Under the pieces are notes generated by a model, which saw only the letters and a list, made by a program, of their open reading frames with translations, searched no databases and was not told the origin of the DNA. Shown piece by piece: positions 46,848 through 56,786 of a stretch of 64,000 nucleotides of DNA. This stretch comes from Rhodoferax sp. (GTDB lineage Bacteria; Pseudomonadota; Gammaproteobacteria; Burkholderiales; Burkholderiaceae_C). Position 1 is the stretch's first letter; every line of letters starts with the position of its first letter. The translations under genes were made by a program, and so were the position numbers. The stretch is from assembly GCF_030697375.1 (NCBI RefSeq), contig NZ_JAUYQD010000021.1, positions 1 to 64,000 of the forward strand, written 5' to 3'.

Positions 46848-47728
46848 GCGACCCGTCCCCGCGGCGCACGCTGGCGGGCATTGGCTTGGCCGTGCTGGCC
46901 ATGGCGTGTTTTGCGGTGCTGGACACCACCACCAAATGGGTGTCGCTCAGCGTTCCCCTGGTGATGGCCATTGGGCTGCGTTATCTTTTTCAGGCTGTGG
47001 TTACCACGCTGACCGTCCTGCCTCGGCACGGTCTGGCCGTATTGCACAGCCAGCATCTTGGGTTGCATGTCGTGCGCGGCCTGCTGCTGTTGACCACCAG
47101 TTTCCTGGCCTTCTTGAGCCTGCGGCACATGCCGGTGGGGGAATTCACGGCGATTGTGCTGGTTACGCCACTGGTGGTCACCCTGCTGGCCGCCCGCATG
47201 CTGCATGAGCATGTGTCCGGTGTACGCAAGCTGCTGGTGGCCGGTGGCTTTATGGGCACGCTCACCATTGTGCGTCCCGGCGGGCAAGATTTCAATTGGG
47301 CCTTGCTGTTTCCTCTGGGCGTGGTGGCTGCCAATGCAGGATTTCAGTTGCTGACCAGTCGCATGGCGCGCACCGAAAGCTCTTCAAGCATGCAGTTCTA
47401 CACCAGCTGGATTGGCGCCCTGTTGCCCGCATTCGCCTTGCCCTGGGTGTGGGTGGACATCCGCGATCCGGCGCTGTGGACGGGCTTGCTCTTGATGGGG
47501 GTGATGGCCACCGTGGGGCACTTCCTGTTTATCCTGGCGTTCCAGCGGGCGCCGGTGGCCACGCTCATGCCTTACACCTATACGCAAATCGCCTTTGCCC
47601 TGTTGGGCGGCTGGCTGCTGTTCTCGCATGTGCCCGATGGCTGGTCTTTGGTGGGCATGGCGCTGATCGCGGTGTGCGGCGCTGCAGGGGCTTGGCTGAG
47701 CGCGCACGAGGCCCGCCTCTCTACCTGA
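46844..47728 (+). CDS. DMT/EamA family transporter
   Basis: Ten-TM, duplicated EamA-like halves. Confidence 0.88.
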   Translation: MSDPSPRRTLAGIGLAVLAMACFAVLDTTTKWVSLSVPLVMAIGLRYLFQAVVTTLTVLPRHGLAVLHSQHLGLHVVRGLLLLTTSFLAFLSLRHMPVGEFTAIVLVTPLVVTLLAARMLHEHVSGVRKLLVAGGFMGTLTIVRPGGQDFNWALLFPLGVVAANAGFQLLTSRMARTESSSSMQFYTSWIGALLPAFALPWVWVDIRDPALWTGLLLMGVMATVGHFLFILAFQRAPVATLMPYTYTQIAFALLGGWLLFSHVPDGWSLVGMALIAVCGAAGAWLSAHEARLST

Positions 47729-47771
47729 ACACCTTGCCGTGCGCTTGTAGCCCGGAGTTTCAATTTGTTTG

Positions 47772-47830
47772 TGAGTAAATTCGGTCCTCGCCCTTGCTGC
47801 GCGTGCGTGAGTAACTATTGAATTTATAGC
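47772..47830 (-). repeat. Dispersed ~58-bp element copy G at the miaB 3' end
   Basis: Reverse complement gctataaattcaatagttactcacgcacgcgcagcaagggcgaggaccgaatttactc; supplies the miaB TAA stop. Confidence 0.65.
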
Positions 47831-49164
47831 GCCACCACTTCGCCCCGCAGCGAGTAGCTGCGTGTTTCGGTAATCCGCACGTCCACCAGTTGCCCGATCA
47901 GCCGCGCGGGGCCGGCGAAATTCACCACCCGGTTGCATTCGGTGCGGCCCATCAATTCGGACGCATCACGTTTGGAGACGCCTTCCACCAGAATGCGCTG
48001 CACCGTGTTCAGGCGGCTTTCGCTGATGCGGGTGATGCTGGCATTGATCACCTCTTGCAGGTGGTGCAGGCGGCGCAGTTTCACCTCGTGTGGCGTATCG
48101 TCGTGCAAATTGGCGGCCGGCGTGCCGGGGCGGGGGCTGAAAATGAAACTGAACGAGTTGTCAAAGCCCACGTCGTCGATCAGCTTCATCATCTTGGTGA
48201 AATCGTCCTCCGTCTCGCCCGGGAAGCCCACGATGAAGTCGCTGCTCATGGCCATATCGGGGCGGATGGCGCGCAGCTTGCGGATGGTGCTCTTGTATTC
48301 CATGGCGGTGTAGCCGCGTTTCATGGCCATCAGGATGCGGTCCGAGCCGTGCTGCACCGGCAGGTGCAAGTGGCTCACCAGCTTGGGGATCTTGTCGTAC
48401 GCCGCAATCAGCGAAGGCGTGAACTCGTTTGGGTGGCTGGTGGTGTAACGAATACGTTCAATGCCGGGGATGTCGGCCACGTACTCCAGCAAGGTGGCAA
48501 AGTCGGCCATCTCGGCGGTGAGCGAGTTTTCGCTGCCAATCATCTTGGTACGGTAGGCGTTCACGTTTTGGCCCAGGAGCGTGACTTCTTTCACGCCCTG
48601 GTCGGCCAGGCCCGCCACTTCCACCAGCACGTCTTCAAACGGGCGGCTCACCTCTTCGCCCCGGGTGTAGGGCACCACGCAGTAACTGCAGTATTTGGAG
48701 CAGCCTTCCATGATGCTGACAAAAGCCGAGGCACCTTCCACCTTGGCGGGAGGCAGGTGGTCAAACTTTTCAATCTCGGGGAAGCTGATGTCCACCTGGG
48801 CGCGGTCCTGCAGGCGGCGCTGGTTCAGCAGTTCAGGCAAGCGGTGCAGGGTTTGTGGGCCAAACACCACGTCCACATAGGGCGCCCGGGCGATGATGGC
48901 AGCGCCTTCCTGGCTGGCCACGCAACCACCCACACCAATCTGCACGCCCTTGGCCTTGAGGTGCTTGACTCGCCCCAGGTCGGAAAACACCTTTTCCTGC
49001 GCCTTCTCCCGCACCGAGCAGGTGTTGAAGAGAATCAGGTCGGCCTCGTCCACGTTCTGCGTGGGTTCGTACCCTTCGGCTGCGCGCAGCACATCGTTCA
49101 TTTTGGCCGAGTCGTACTCGTTCATCTGGCAGCCAAAGGTTTTGATAAAGACTTTTTTAGACAT
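47824..49164 (-). CDS. miaB: tRNA-2-methylthio-N6-dimethylallyladenosine synthase MiaB
   Basis: [40 protein letters not shown] radical SAM motif. Confidence 0.97.
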   Translation of the reverse strand: MSKKVFIKTFGCQMNEYDSAKMNDVLRAAEGYEPTQNVDEADLILFNTCSVREKAQEKVFSDLGRVKHLKAKGVQIGVGGCVASQEGAAIIARAPYVDVVFGPQTLHRLPELLNQRRLQDRAQVDISFPEIEKFDHLPPAKVEGASAFVSIMEGCSKYCSYCVVPYTRGEEVSRPFEDVLVEVAGLADQGVKEVTLLGQNVNAYRTKMIGSENSLTAEMADFATLLEYVADIPGIERIRYTTSHPNEFTPSLIAAYDKIPKLVSHLHLPVQHGSDRILMAMKRGYTAMEYKSTIRKLRAIRPDMAMSSDFIVGFPGETEDDFTKMMKLIDDVGFDNSFSFIFSPRPGTPAANLHDDTPHEVKLRRLHHLQEVINASITRISESRLNTVQRILVEGVSKRDASELMGRTECNRVVNFAGPARLIGQLVDVRITETRSYSLRGEVVAL

Positions 49165-49180
49165 GGGGTGGCTTGCTTTT

Positions 49181-49239
49181 GCTATATATTTAGTAGCTGC
49201 TTGCGCAGGTTCTACGCGGGCTAGAGCCCTAAAATGCTT
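49181..49239 (+). repeat. Dispersed ~58-bp element copy D upstream of miaB
   Basis: gctatatatttagtagctgcttgcgcaggttctacgcgggctagagccctaaaatgct; CTGC-TTGC-GCAG and GGGCT-AG-AGCCC hairpins. Confidence 0.85.
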
Positions 49240-49271
49240 AAGAAACGGGTGGCTTGAAGCCAGCTGCCGCA

Positions 49272-49628
49272 TCAGGGCTTGGCGAGCTGCGCTTCCGCTT
49301 CGGTCAGAACCCAGACTTCGTGGACCAAGCCCAGAGGCTCCCGCACATAGGCCACCAGCAGGGATTGCCCCACCAAAGCACCCGACATCACCAGCATGTT
49401 GTTGGTGCCGCGAATGCGGGCGCCTGGCGACAAGCGCTCCACCTGGCCATTGATCAGCATTTCAGGCGGATGGGTGATTAGCATGGCGCCGAGCTTGGCG
49501 GTCGGCGGAAACGGACGTGCGGTGGTGACTTGCGCCATGGCCGATGCGCCAAAGCAGAGCAGGGCGGTAAGCAGGGCGATGCGCCATGCCGCAAGGTACG
49601 GCGCAGGCTTGGGGAGGCAGCGGTTCAT
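49272..49628 (-). CDS. Secreted hypothetical protein
   Basis: Signal peptide ...[15 protein letters not shown]. Confidence 0.7.
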   Translation of the reverse strand: MNRCLPKPAPYLAAWRIALLTALLCFGASAMAQVTTARPFPPTAKLGAMLITHPPEMLINGQVERLSPGARIRGTNNMLVMSGALVGQSLLVAYVREPLGLVHEVWVLTEAEAQLAKP

Positions 49629-49754
49629 GGTATGTGTCCAGAGGCTGGTTGAAAAAAGCAGGCAGGCATGCTACCACGGGCCCTGTTTTGCAGCCGCATT
49701 CAAGGGGTACTGGCTACAATTTGGCGCATCCGCAATGGGTGGACAGGAGTTGGT

Positions 49755-50774
49755 TTGAAAAAAATTTGGCGGGGCACGCATTTCACCGGGTTCGTGTATG
49801 GCGTAGTACTGTTGCTGCTCGTCCATCTGGTGGGAACCCTTGGCTACAGGTACATCGGGCGCCCGTCCGCGACCTGGATTGACAGTTTTTACATGACCTT
49901 CATCACCGTGGCCACCATTGGTTATGGCGAAACAGTCGATCTAAGCCACCATCCCATCGGGCGCTTGTTCACCGTGTTCATTGCCGTGGTGGGCATTGGC
50001 ACCATGAGCTACCTGTTCTCCACCTTTGTGGCACTTCTGCTCGAATCGGATCTGAATGCTGCGCTGAGGAAAAAACGCATGGAAAAGAAAATTGCTACCC
50101 TCACAGGGCACTACATCGTGTGCGGCATCGGCCGCGTGGGCTCCAACGTGGCCCATGAGCTGCTCAAAACCCACCGCACCCCGGTGGTGATCGAGAGCGA
50201 CCGGGCCGCATTGGACCGCTGGCTGGAGCACCACCCCGATGCGCTCTACCTGCACGCCGACGCAGCCGACGACGATGCTCTGCATACGGCGGGCGTTTTG
50301 TCCGCAGCGGGCGTGTTTGCCGTCACCGCCGACGACAGCCATAACCTGATGGTGTCACTCTCCGTCAAGCTGCTCAATCCCAAGGCCCGGGTGGTGGCCC
50401 GGCTGCACGACATTCGCAATGCCAACAAAGCGCGCCGCGCCGGGGCGGACGAAATTGTTTCCCCCGACTTCACCGGCGGTATGCGTATTGCCTCGGCCAT
50501 GTTGCGCCCGCATGTGGTGAATTTCATGGACCAGATGCTCCACAGCGATGACGGTTTGCGTGTGGAAGAAGTGCTGGTGCCTGCGGGGCATCCCGCCACG
50601 CCGCTGTCCGACCTGGTGCCCAAGTCCAGGGAATACATTCTCATGGCCACCCACGAGCAGGGCAAATGGGTGTTCAACCCCGCCGATGACCATGTGGTTA
50701 AGGCGGGCACCGCTTTGGTGCTGATGGCCAGCCCCGGTGGGCGTGTACACCTAGAAAAGCGGCTCAAGGGGTGA
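49755..50774 (+). CDS. Ion channel with cytosolic TrkA-N/TrkA-C (RCK) domains
   Basis: FITVATIGYGETVD selectivity filter; HYIVCGIGRVGSNVAHELL; TTG start after ggag. Confidence 0.88.
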   Translation: MKKIWRGTHFTGFVYGVVLLLLVHLVGTLGYRYIGRPSATWIDSFYMTFITVATIGYGETVDLSHHPIGRLFTVFIAVVGIGTMSYLFSTFVALLLESDLNAALRKKRMEKKIATLTGHYIVCGIGRVGSNVAHELLKTHRTPVVIESDRAALDRWLEHHPDALYLHADAADDDALHTAGVLSAAGVFAVTADDSHNLMVSLSVKLLNPKARVVARLHDIRNANKARRAGADEIVSPDFTGGMRIASAMLRPHVVNFMDQMLHSDDGLRVEEVLVPAGHPATPLSDLVPKSREYILMATHEQGKWVFNPADDHVVKAGTALVLMASPGGRVHLEKRLKG

Positions 50775-50907
50775 ATGCGGGATGCGCTGGTTGCCCCTCA
50801 AGTACAATCCCCCCAAATATGTTCAGACCACTGGACTTTCTAATCGCAAGGCACTCAGGGGAGGCCTTTTTTCTTATTCTCTGGAAATTTGAGTAGTTCG
50901 AAGGCTT

Positions 50908-51669
50908 TTGTTGGTGTCCATCGCTCCGTCCCTTGTGAATCAAGCAGTCCCGCAGCACATTGCCATCATCATGGATGGCAACCGCCGGTGGGCCAAAAAG
51001 GTGGGCCTGCCCGCTGCAGTTGGCCACGCCAGCGGTGCGCGCCAGGTGCGCAGCATTGTGCAAGCCTGCGCCGACCGGGGCGTGCGTTACCTCACCCTGT
51101 TTGCCTTCAGCACCGAAAACTGGCAGCGCCCGCAAGACGAAGTGTCCAGCCTCATGGCCTTGCTGGCGCTGTACCTGAAAAAAGAAGTCAACGACATGAA
51201 CGCCAAAGGCGTTCGCCTCAAAGTAGTAGGCAACACGTCGGGTTTTGATGCCAAGATCCAAGAGCTGATTCGCAACGCCCAAGACAAAACCGCCCACAAT
51301 GACGCTATCACCCTCACCGTTGCAGCCAACTACGGCGGCCGCTGGGACGTGGTTCATGCGGTCAAGGCATGGCAAGCCGCCCATCCCGGCCAGCCGGTGG
51401 ACACCATGGACGAAGCCGCTTTGAGCGCCCACCTGGGCACCGCCTACGCGCCCGACCCCGATTTGCTCATCCGCACCGGCGGCGAGTCGCGCATCAGCAA
51501 CTTCATGTTATGGCAGCTTGCTTATACCGAATTGTTCTTTACCGATACGTTGTGGCCCAACTTCACCGTCGATGTGCTGGATCAAGCCATTGCCTGGTAT
51601 GGTGCGCGCGACCGCCGGTTTGGGGGCTCTGGTGCTGAAACTCCTGCTAATACCAAGAACCATGCCTGA
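50908..51669 (+). CDS. uppS: Isoprenyl transferase / undecaprenyl diphosphate synthase
   Basis: HIAIIMDGNRRWAKKVGLPAAVGH; RTGGESRISNFMLWQLAYTELFF. Confidence 0.95.
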   Translation: MLVSIAPSLVNQAVPQHIAIIMDGNRRWAKKVGLPAAVGHASGARQVRSIVQACADRGVRYLTLFAFSTENWQRPQDEVSSLMALLALYLKKEVNDMNAKGVRLKVVGNTSGFDAKIQELIRNAQDKTAHNDAITLTVAANYGGRWDVVHAVKAWQAAHPGQPVDTMDEAALSAHLGTAYAPDPDLLIRTGGESRISNFMLWQLAYTELFFTDTLWPNFTVDVLDQAIAWYGARDRRFGGSGAETPANTKNHA

Positions 51670-51699
51670 ATTCATTCTTTTTTCATATTTGTATCCCAC

Positions 51700-54387
51700 A
51701 TGCTGAAATCGCTTTTGAAGTCCTTCTGTTTGCGCTCGGCAATTGTTGGGTTCGGTTTGGTGTTCAGTGCTGGGTTGCAAGCCCAGACACTGGCCCCCTC
51801 TTTGGGTGGGGGATCTACAGTTTCGTCTGGGTCTGTTACGTCAGACGCTGCTCCAGCAGCCTCGGCAGCCCCAGCAATGCCAGTTGGCGGGCGCACAGGG
51901 CTCACCCAACAGGCAACACAGCAGCAAGCCACAACTCCAGATGCAAAGTTGGACACCAAAAACGCAAATACGGAAGCCAAAGGATCAAGCACAGACGCCA
52001 AAACAAGCCCAGAGGGCTCACAGCCCCCTGCCGCTGAAATAGTTAAAGACCCAAAAGCAGACGATATCGAGTTCCAGCGTTTTGTGCGCAGCGCAACAGG
52101 GCAGTCTTTAAAGCTCTTTGGGTACGAGTTGTTTGCCAACTCCAATAGCTTTTCGTCTGTGCAGGCCGCACCGGTACCTGCAGGTTACATACTCGGGCCA
52201 GGTGACGAACTGGTGGTTCAGGTCAATGGCCTGGTTGAAATCAATGAGCGGCTGGTAATCGACCGCGATGGCAGAGTCATGGTGCCAAAAGTTGGGCCAT
52301 TGAACTTGGCTGGTGTCGCTTTGAGTGATGCTGAAAAAGTCTTTAGTAACCATATCGGCAAGGTCTTTCGCAACTTCACTGTCAGCGTAACGATGGGGCG
52401 TCTGCGTAGCATTGAAGTGTTTGTGGTGGGGCAAGCCCGCAAGCCCGGTAAACATTTGGTCAGCAGCTTGTCGTCGCTGATCAACGCCCTGTTTGAAACT
52501 GGCGGACCAAGCTCCAACGGCAGTTTGCGGGCCATTGAACTCCGGCGGGCAGGCAAAAAAATTGCCACGGTCGATATGTATGCTTTTTTGGCGCGGGGCG
52601 ACAACAGCGCTGATGTGAAATTGCTGGCAGGAGACATCATATTCATCCCGCCAGCCAGTGCGCGTGCCGCACTCTTGGGTACTATCAATGCCCCGGCCAT
52701 TTACGAACTCCGTCCCAATGAGACTATCAGCGAGATTCTTGGTATGTCGGGAGGCTTGCCTACGCTGGCCGCTCCACAAAAGGCCCAGTTGGAGCGAATG
52801 GATGCCAGTCGGGATATTGCCCGTTATGTTGAAGACTTTGCGCTAGATCACAAAGGGCTTGGCCTCGTCCTCAAGGCGGGGGACATTGTGACTGTTTTCC
52901 AAATCAGCCCGCAAATAGCCAATGTAGTTACCTTGCAAGGCAACGTGGCTGCACCCCTGCGCTATACCTACAAACCCGGAATGCGCGTGGCCGACTTGTT
53001 GAACGACAAGCGTTTGCTCATTCCCGGCAGCTATTGGCAGCAAATCAACCAGGGCGCCACCACGGGCAACTATTCGCGTCCCGAAGTCAATCTGGATTAC
53101 GCCACCATTCAACGCCTCGACCCTGTGGCACTGCGCACCAAGGTATTTGCCTTTAATCTGGCCAAAGCCATCGCGCAAGAGGGTGTGGAAAATTTGGAGC
53201 TGATGAGTGGCGATATCGTCACCGTTTACGGACCAGGAGAAGCAGGTCCTGAGACCGAAAACAGTGTCACCATCACCGGCGATGTAGTGGGTGGCATCAA
53301 GCGGTTCGTGTGGCGCGAGGGTTTCACCATCAAAGACGTCATCCCTTCGGCGCAATGGCTGGTTGACTACTACAGCTACTGGCAGCGCCCCATTGGACGC
53401 AACCTGCGCAACGACATCAATTGGGATTACGCCCAGGTGGTTCGCCGGGTGCCTGCCACGCTTGAAAGCAAGGCCATTACCTTCAATCTTGGTGGTGCGG
53501 TTCTGAAAGGTAACCCTGCAGATAACATCTTGCTGGAGCCGGGCGACCAGATTGCCTTGTTTACTACAGCGCAAATGGCTGTTCCCCTGGAAAAGCGCAC
53601 CAAGTTGGTGACTGTATCCGGTGAGGTGGCTGTGCCCGGCGTGTACCAAACCAGTCCCGGCGAAACTTTACCTCAATTGCTTAAACGCATTGGCGGCCTG
53701 ACTCCGCAGTCATATTTGTTTGGTACAGAGTTCTCGCGAGAATCTGTGCGTGTACGCCAGCAGGAAAACCTAGACATCCTTATTCGAAGGTTGGAGGCAC
53801 AGTTTCAATCGCAGTCCGGTTCCGTAGCGGCCAATCGGGCAGCGGACGGTTCCGCTCAGTTGCAAGTGTTGCAACTGCAGCAAGCCCAGCAAAGAGCCCA
53901 GATTGAGCGGCTTAAAACCTTTAAAAGCAACGGACGCGTGGCCCTTGAACTTGAACCACAAGCACAGACTCTTGCAGGCCTGCCAGCAGTGGCGCTGGAA
54001 GATGGCGACCACATCATAGTGCCTGCAACGCCTGGCTTTGTATCCGCGGCTGGATCAGTCAACAATGAAAATGTGTATGTTTACAAGACGGGTAAGACAG
54101 TGGCTGATGTTCTCAGGTCTGCCGGCCTCGCCGAAGACGCGGAGGTGGACCAGGTTTTTGTGCTGCGTGCTGACGGCAGCATAATCTCTCGACGCGACCG
54201 TGGAGGCTTGTTTGGTGGGGGGTTTGATTCCATCCAGCTCATGCCTGGCGACACCGTAGTGGTTCCCGCACAAATTGACCGCGAAAGCCGCTACAGCATC
54301 GTAACCCGTGCATTCAAAGACTGGACGCAAATTTTGTCCAACTTTGGGTTGGGAGTTGCGGCAATTAATTCCATCAGCAAGCTGTAA
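51700..54387 (+). CDS. Polysaccharide export outer-membrane protein with multiple SLBB domains (Wza-like)
   Basis: AGYILGPGDELVVQVNG; repeated SLBB-type segments. Confidence 0.9.
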   Translation: MLKSLLKSFCLRSAIVGFGLVFSAGLQAQTLAPSLGGGSTVSSGSVTSDAAPAASAAPAMPVGGRTGLTQQATQQQATTPDAKLDTKNANTEAKGSSTDAKTSPEGSQPPAAEIVKDPKADDIEFQRFVRSATGQSLKLFGYELFANSNSFSSVQAAPVPAGYILGPGDELVVQVNGLVEINERLVIDRDGRVMVPKVGPLNLAGVALSDAEKVFSNHIGKVFRNFTVSVTMGRLRSIEVFVVGQARKPGKHLVSSLSSLINALFETGGPSSNGSLRAIELRRAGKKIATVDMYAFLARGDNSADVKLLAGDIIFIPPASARAALLGTINAPAIYELRPNETISEILGMSGGLPTLAAPQKAQLERMDASRDIARYVEDFALDHKGLGLVLKAGDIVTVFQISPQIANVVTLQGNVAAPLRYTYKPGMRVADLLNDKRLLIPGSYWQQINQGATTGNYSRPEVNLDYATIQRLDPVALRTKVFAFNLAKAIAQEGVENLELMSGDIVTVYGPGEAGPETENSVTITGDVVGGIKRFVWREGFTIKDVIPSAQWLVDYYSYWQRPIGRNLRNDINWDYAQVVRRVPATLESKAITFNLGGAVLKGNPADNILLEPGDQIALFTTAQMAVPLEKRTKLVTVSGEVAVPGVYQTSPGETLPQLLKRIGGLTPQSYLFGTEFSRESVRVRQQENLDILIRRLEAQFQSQSGSVAANRAADGSAQLQVLQLQQAQQRAQIERLKTFKSNGRVALELEPQAQTLAGLPAVALEDGDHIIVPATPGFVSAAGSVNNENVYVYKTGKTVADVLRSAGLAEDAEVDQVFVLRADGSIISRRDRGGLFGGGFDSIQLMPGDTVVVPAQIDRESRYSIVTRAFKDWTQILSNFGLGVAAINSISKL

Positions 54388-54391
54388 CGCC

Positions 54392-55591
54392 ATGAACGAG
54401 AACGATGTCATTGCAGACGAAGCGCGACAATCCACTTTGCCTGAAGACGATGAAATCAGCTTGCTGGACCTGCTGCAGGTTGTGGCTGATAACCTACGCC
54501 TATTAGTACTTGGCCCCCTGGCTGCCGGACTTGTTGCGTTGGGCATTACCTTCACCCTCGCCCCAACCTTTACCGCCACCACCAAATTCATGCCGCCCCA
54601 GCAACAGCAAAGCGGGACTGCAGCCATGTTGGCAGGTCTGGGCGCTTTGGGTGGTTTGGCTGGGGTAGCTGGTGGTCTAAAAAATCCCGCCGACCAATAC
54701 GTGGCCTTGCTCAAAAGCAATTCTGTGCAAGATGCGCTGATTGACCGCTTCAAGCTGACTGGGCGCTATGAGACAAAATTCCACGAAGATGCCCGTAGTG
54801 CAATAAGCGGCAGCGTCCAAATCGCCAGCGGCAAAGATGGCCTCATCGTGATTGATGCCAGCGACAAAGACCCCCTATTTGCCGCTCAGCTGGCTAACGC
54901 TCACGTAGAAGAACTGGGCCGCTTACTCAATCGTCTCGCTTTGACCGAAGCTCAACAACGCCGCGTCTTCTTTGAAAAGCAGCTTGCCAATGCCAAAGAC
55001 AACCTGGTTAAGGCCGAACAAGCCCTCAAGTCGAGCGGTGTTAACAGTAGCGCCCTCAAAGCCAACCCCGGGGCGGCTGTGGAAGCCCTGGCTAAACTTA
55101 AGGCAGGTATAGCTGCCCAAGAAATTAAGCTTGCATCCATGCGCGGTTACCTAGCTGAATCCGCCCCCGACTTTAGACAAGCGCAAACTGAGTTGGCGGC
55201 CATGCGCGGCCAAATGACCCGCGCTGAAAAAGAAGAACCCGCCACCGCAGGTGCAAACAGCGGCGACAGCGACTACATCGCCAGATTTCGCGACTTTAAA
55301 TACCACGAAACCTTATTTGATTTGTTCGCCAAACAATACGAAATGGCCCGCGTGGATGAAAGCCGCGAAGGTGCCCTCATTCAGGTGGTAGATCCCGCCC
55401 AGCCGCCCGAGCGCAAGAGCAAGCCCAAGAAGGCTCAGATTGCCATGTTGACCACGCTGGCTGTGGGCTTTGCGATGCTGCTCTTCATTTTTATCCGACA
55501 AGCCCTGCGCAGTGCAGCCCAAACGTCTCAGTCGGCGGAGAAAATTAGTCGCCTGCGTCGCTCATGCTCCAGGGCCCTTGGCCGCAATTGA
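54392..55591 (+). CDS. Wzz/chain-length determinant-like protein
   Basis: N- and C-terminal TMs; PAQPPERKSKPKKAQIAMLTTLAVGFAMLLFIFIRQAL. Confidence 0.88.
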   Translation: MNENDVIADEARQSTLPEDDEISLLDLLQVVADNLRLLVLGPLAAGLVALGITFTLAPTFTATTKFMPPQQQQSGTAAMLAGLGALGGLAGVAGGLKNPADQYVALLKSNSVQDALIDRFKLTGRYETKFHEDARSAISGSVQIASGKDGLIVIDASDKDPLFAAQLANAHVEELGRLLNRLALTEAQQRRVFFEKQLANAKDNLVKAEQALKSSGVNSSALKANPGAAVEALAKLKAGIAAQEIKLASMRGYLAESAPDFRQAQTELAAMRGQMTRAEKEEPATAGANSGDSDYIARFRDFKYHETLFDLFAKQYEMARVDESREGALIQVVDPAQPPERKSKPKKAQIAMLTTLAVGFAMLLFIFIRQALRSAAQTSQSAEKISRLRRSCSRALGRN

Positions 55592-55609
55592 ATCCGCCTT
55601 ACAAGGTAT

Positions 55610-55759
55610 GATAAAAATATTCTCTGCGGTGGCTCTGGAACTCGATTGTGGTCATTGTCTCATGCTGGTCTTCCCAAGCAGTTTCTTGTCTTGTCTGATA
55701 CCACCAGCCTGTTTCAGCAAGCGATCGACTTTGCAGAGTTCAAACTTCGATTTAATTGA
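55610..55759 (+). pseudogene. Remnant of mannose-1-phosphate guanylyltransferase (manC/algA) N-terminus
   Basis: Frame gives DKNILCGGSGTRLWSLSHAGLPKQFLVLSDTTSLFQQAIDFAEFKLRFN*; typical ManC start is ILCGGSGTRLWPLSR..PKQFL. Confidence 0.85.
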
Positions 55760-55774
55760 CTAGCTTTCAACATA

Positions 55775-56782
55775 ATGCACACAAACAAGAAAATTTTAGT
55801 TACCGGTGCCGACGGGTTTATCGGCTCTCACCTTACTGAAGCCCTGGTACGTGCGGGCTACGATGTTCGTGCGTTCGTGCTCTATAACTCGTTCAACTCC
55901 TGGGGGTGGCTAGACCGTTGCGCATCAGATGTGAATGGTAAATTTGAGGTGTTCGCTGGCGACGTGCGAGACCCCAACGGAGTGCGTGCCGCCATGAAAG
56001 ACTGCGATGCGGTGCTGCACCTCGCAGCCCTGATCGCCATCCCTTATTCGTACCACTCGCCCGATACCTACGTTGATACCAACATCAAAGGCACGCTGAA
56101 CATCGTTCAGGCAGCGCGCGATCTTGGCGTGAGCAGGGTGGTACAAACATCGACGAGCGAGGTTTATGGAACGGCGCGCTTTGTTCCAATAACCGAAGGT
56201 CATCCGCTGCAAGGCCAATCGCCTTATTCGGCCAGCAAGATTGGCGCAGATCAAATTGCTATGTCGTTTTACTCGTCGTTTGGTACGCCAGTTACGCTAT
56301 TGCGGCCCTTTAACACCTACGGCCCGCGCCAGTCCGCTCGCGCCGTGATCCCGACCATCATCACCCAGATTGCCCATGGTCAACGGAAGATCAAACTCGG
56401 CGCGGTGTCACCCACACGCGACTTCAACTACGTGGCCGATACAGTCGCTGGCTTTATTGCCGCCCTGGGGTCAGACCGTGGCATTGGTGAGGTCATAAAC
56501 CTTGGCAGTAATTTCGAAATTTCCATTGGTGACACTGCCCACGCTATCGCCGAAGCCATGGGAGTATCCATAGAAATTATTACGGACGAACAGCGTTTGC
56601 GCCCCGAAAAAAGTGAAGTGGAACGACTGTGGGCATCCAACACCAAAGCGCGCGAACTGCTCGGCTGGCAACCCCAATACGGCAGCCGCGAAGGCTTCTT
56701 GCGCGGTCTGACCGAGACCATCGCTTGGTTCCTCGAGCCCGCAAACCTGTCTGCCTACAAAGCTGACATCTACAACCTATGA
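55775..56782 (+). CDS. legB: NAD-dependent nucleotide-sugar 4,6-dehydratase, LegB-like
   Basis: KKILVTGADGFIGSHLTEALVRAGYDVRAFVLYNSFNSWGWLD. Confidence 0.9.
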   Translation: MHTNKKILVTGADGFIGSHLTEALVRAGYDVRAFVLYNSFNSWGWLDRCASDVNGKFEVFAGDVRDPNGVRAAMKDCDAVLHLAALIAIPYSYHSPDTYVDTNIKGTLNIVQAARDLGVSRVVQTSTSEVYGTARFVPITEGHPLQGQSPYSASKIGADQIAMSFYSSFGTPVTLLRPFNTYGPRQSARAVIPTIITQIAHGQRKIKLGAVSPTRDFNYVADTVAGFIAALGSDRGIGEVINLGSNFEISIGDTAHAIAEAMGVSIEIITDEQRLRPEKSEVERLWASNTKARELLGWQPQYGSREGFLRGLTETIAWFLEPANLSAYKADIYNL

Positions 56783-56786
56783 GTTT

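Noticed and set aside
47890-49224. 444-aa plus-strand ORF opposite miaB
   Set aside because: His/Gly-rich shadow translation; miaB is certain.
50840-50880. aaggcactcaggggaggcctttttt as a strong terminator before uppS
   Set aside because: Only a 5-bp stem; too weak to call.
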